From Angiostrongylus vasorum (Eukaryota > Nematoda > Chromadorea > Rhabditida > Metastrongylidae), in contig JADANN010000286.1 of the NCBI GenBank assembly GCA_018806985.1, forward strand, positions 372,001-436,000: 64,000 bases of DNA, written 5' to 3'. The notes under the pieces were generated by a model. That model saw only the letters and a list, made by a program, of their open reading frames with translations, ran no database searches and was not told the origin of the DNA. A program made the translations under genes and the position numbers. Shown piece after piece: positions 62,232 to 64,000 of this stretch (positions within the stretch are counted from its first letter, which is position 1; each line of letters begins with the position of its first letter).

Positions 62232-64000
62232 TCAAAATTCGAGTTTTAACTCATTTCGAAGCGAACGCTCAATTCTGACTTCTTCAATAACACCATTCAC
62301 CACCTCTCTGAGGCAATCTTCATCCGCACCTGCTGCAGCGAGACCAAACTGTTGAGCGGCGCGAAGGGCAATTTCTTTCGAATGTATGGACTACAAGCAA
62401 GATATTCACGAGAACAGATCATACATAACCAAGCTAGTATTTTGATAGGTATAGAAATTCGGGCCTTGCAAGGACATCCCTACCAGGACAATTACAAAAC
62501 GGACGTTTACTGTTTCAGTTTGCTATTAACTGTCTGAAATTCCCTTCTTCGCTGTTTATCACTGCATTCAAGAATTCCCAAAACTGAGAGCTTTTGCTTT
62601 TAACGCTAAAGAGTCTGGTTGACTATCGAGTAACTTGTACACACTTTCGTTCCCGTGGGACACTAAATCTGCCAAGTGAACCCTACGCTCTTCATGGACA
62701 TGAAAATCAGTAACAATACGCCATCACATCTTTTGTTCTCTTTCTGGTAAGAAGATAATCTATGAGAAGATTCGCAGAGCTATGACGAGGGTACGTTTAC
62801 TAACAACTAGCCTTCCGGTTGGAAATGTCGAACTCCCTCTTAACTCAGGAGGATGAAGGGAGGTTTTTACGGCAGTTTGACACCCATAAACATTCTATGG
62901 GATGAAAATCAAAGCAGGTGATCTAATATAAAAATAACATACCAATTCATGTCGTCGACAATGCGATCGCTTCGAAAACAACTTCCCGCAAAATTCACAT
63001 GAAAATGGTCGTTCGCCACTGAGAACAAATTAGTATAACAAATGACAATTTTCAAAGAAATCGTGAGAAACGATGCTAATAGACAGTACTTACTTATGAG
63101 ATCTTTCGTGCATCTTCAAGGCCGAGTTTGAATGGAAAGATTTGCCACAATCCCATGTGCAAAGATAAGGACGCTCGCCTGAAAAAATATCTAACCTTTA
63201 ACTCATCACAACTGTGTCACCACTAAAAGTCAATTCACCACAAAAGAAATCAATAAATTGGGAAAATAAGGAAAAATGGTACTCAAAACAGCCAAAATAC
63301 CTGTGTGTAGCCGCATGTGGCATGTGAGACCACCTTTTTGTGCAAATCGCCGCCCGCAACGATGACACTCGTAGGGTTTTACTCCAGCATGAGATCGACG
63401 ATGTTCACTTATTTTAGAGGGATACTAGATGACAAATAAGTAAAGAACTATTACAAGTGACGGATTTTCAAAACATGTGAGTGAAGCTACCCGAACAAAT
63501 TTGCCACATTCTTCACATTCATAGACGGTCACTGCCCGACGTGAAGGTTCATTACTTCGACGAGCAACTTTGTTCACGACGACGTCGATATGCCGCTGTT
63601 TTGCTTGCCGCGTCCGGACATCGGTACTGGATTTCGACTATAATTCAGTGAGAAACCGAATGTTTATATTACGTCAAGAAATGGTCGCTAATAGAGAATT
63701 CTGAAGCAAATGAGACACTCACGTTAGATGGTGATGCCCGTTCGATATAAATACTATTCCCGTCGATGTCTTCAAATCCGTACGGAGTTCTACCCACGAG
63801 AACGGTTCCGCTTTCGTGCCCATCATAGACGTAAGTTATCTCATTGTCATCCATATTAACCATTTTAGCATCTCTCGGCTAAAGTCAGATGATGATGAAA
63901 ATGAAAAAATCTTTTTCACTTCAAGCAACGTACTTAAAGATTTCATGGAACAACGTGAGACGAACTTACTACCTGTTGGCCAACATGAACCAATGGTTCA
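62232..64000 (-). CDS. Four-finger C2H2 zinc-finger protein, 5' end outside window
   Basis: Exons on minus: ...-63973 (partial), 63878-63723, 63637-63491, 63424-63301, 63178-63094, 63018-62943, 62390-62232; phases agree and leave about 257 residues plus the missing start. Four tandem C2H2 fingers: [11 protein letters not shown] with [25 protein letters not shown] with [14 protein letters not shown] with [26 protein letters not shown] with a distal His four residues on (H-x4-H). Linkers are HAGVKP, HTGERP and HNGERP, close to the TGEKP type used in sequence-specific DNA binding. Fingers 1 and 4 are each split by an intron. Upstream is an acidic segment ([16 protein letters not shown]) and a basic one (TRQAKQRH). 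Likely a nuclear transcription factor. I cannot name the orthologue. Confidence 0.9.

Overview
The window is eukaryotic and most consistent with a parasitic strongylid (hookworm-like) nematode. Introns are mostly GT-AG with nematode-type TTTCAG/TTTTAG acceptors. Two coding starts follow directly after a TTTGTAG or TTTCAG acceptor, as expected for spliced-leader trans-splicing. The genes are small-exon, interrupted genes in a sea of short repeats. Genus-level assignment is inference.

Layout: (1) 1-7680 has no convincing host gene; it holds a GC-rich patch with two CACGTG boxes, a decayed RTE-type LINE (3164-5420, minus) and SINE copies. (2) 7685-14672 holds exons of a gamma-butyrobetaine dioxygenase-like gene on plus. 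It is interrupted by a 2.9-kb Penelope-like retroelement (8147-11064, minus) and lacks the exon expected to carry the catalytic HxD motif. (3) 14673-21870 is repeat-rich. (4) 21877-24901 is a complete ZIP11-type zinc transporter (plus). (5) 25714-28659 is mitochondrial ribosomal protein L24 (plus), tail to tail with (6) the ER lectin ERLEC1/XTP3-B (28849-32501, minus). (7) 33656-41038 is an 18-exon ZnT5-type zinc transporter (plus), divergent from ERLEC1. (8) 43256-46627 is a p24/TMED cargo receptor (minus). (9) 46630-62230 has no recognised host gene and is filled with SINEs, a large 10-bp microsatellite and foldback repeats. (10) 62232-64000 is a four-finger C2H2 protein (minus) whose 5' end lies outside the window. 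For ZIP11, MRPL24, ERLEC1, ZnT5 and TMED I could build models with consistent exon phases from start to stop.

Three of the host genes act in the early secretory pathway: ERLEC1 (ER glycoprotein quality control), ZnT5 (zinc loading of the ER/Golgi lumen) and TMED (ER-Golgi cargo). Two of the genes are zinc transporters lying 9 kb apart. Whether this neighbourhood is meaningful or accidental cannot be decided from sequence.

The most interesting non-gene signal is a dispersed sequence with the consensus of a hammerhead ribozyme (CUGARGA, a short stem II, GAAA, then GUY). It occurs in both terminal inverted repeats of the Penelope-like element and in about ten further places, several of them ends of short foldback elements without coding capacity. 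Some stem II changes are compensatory. Four other repeat families (called A-D here) are present in 6-13 copies each; A, B and D carry tRNA-like A/B boxes and look like tRNA-derived SINEs.
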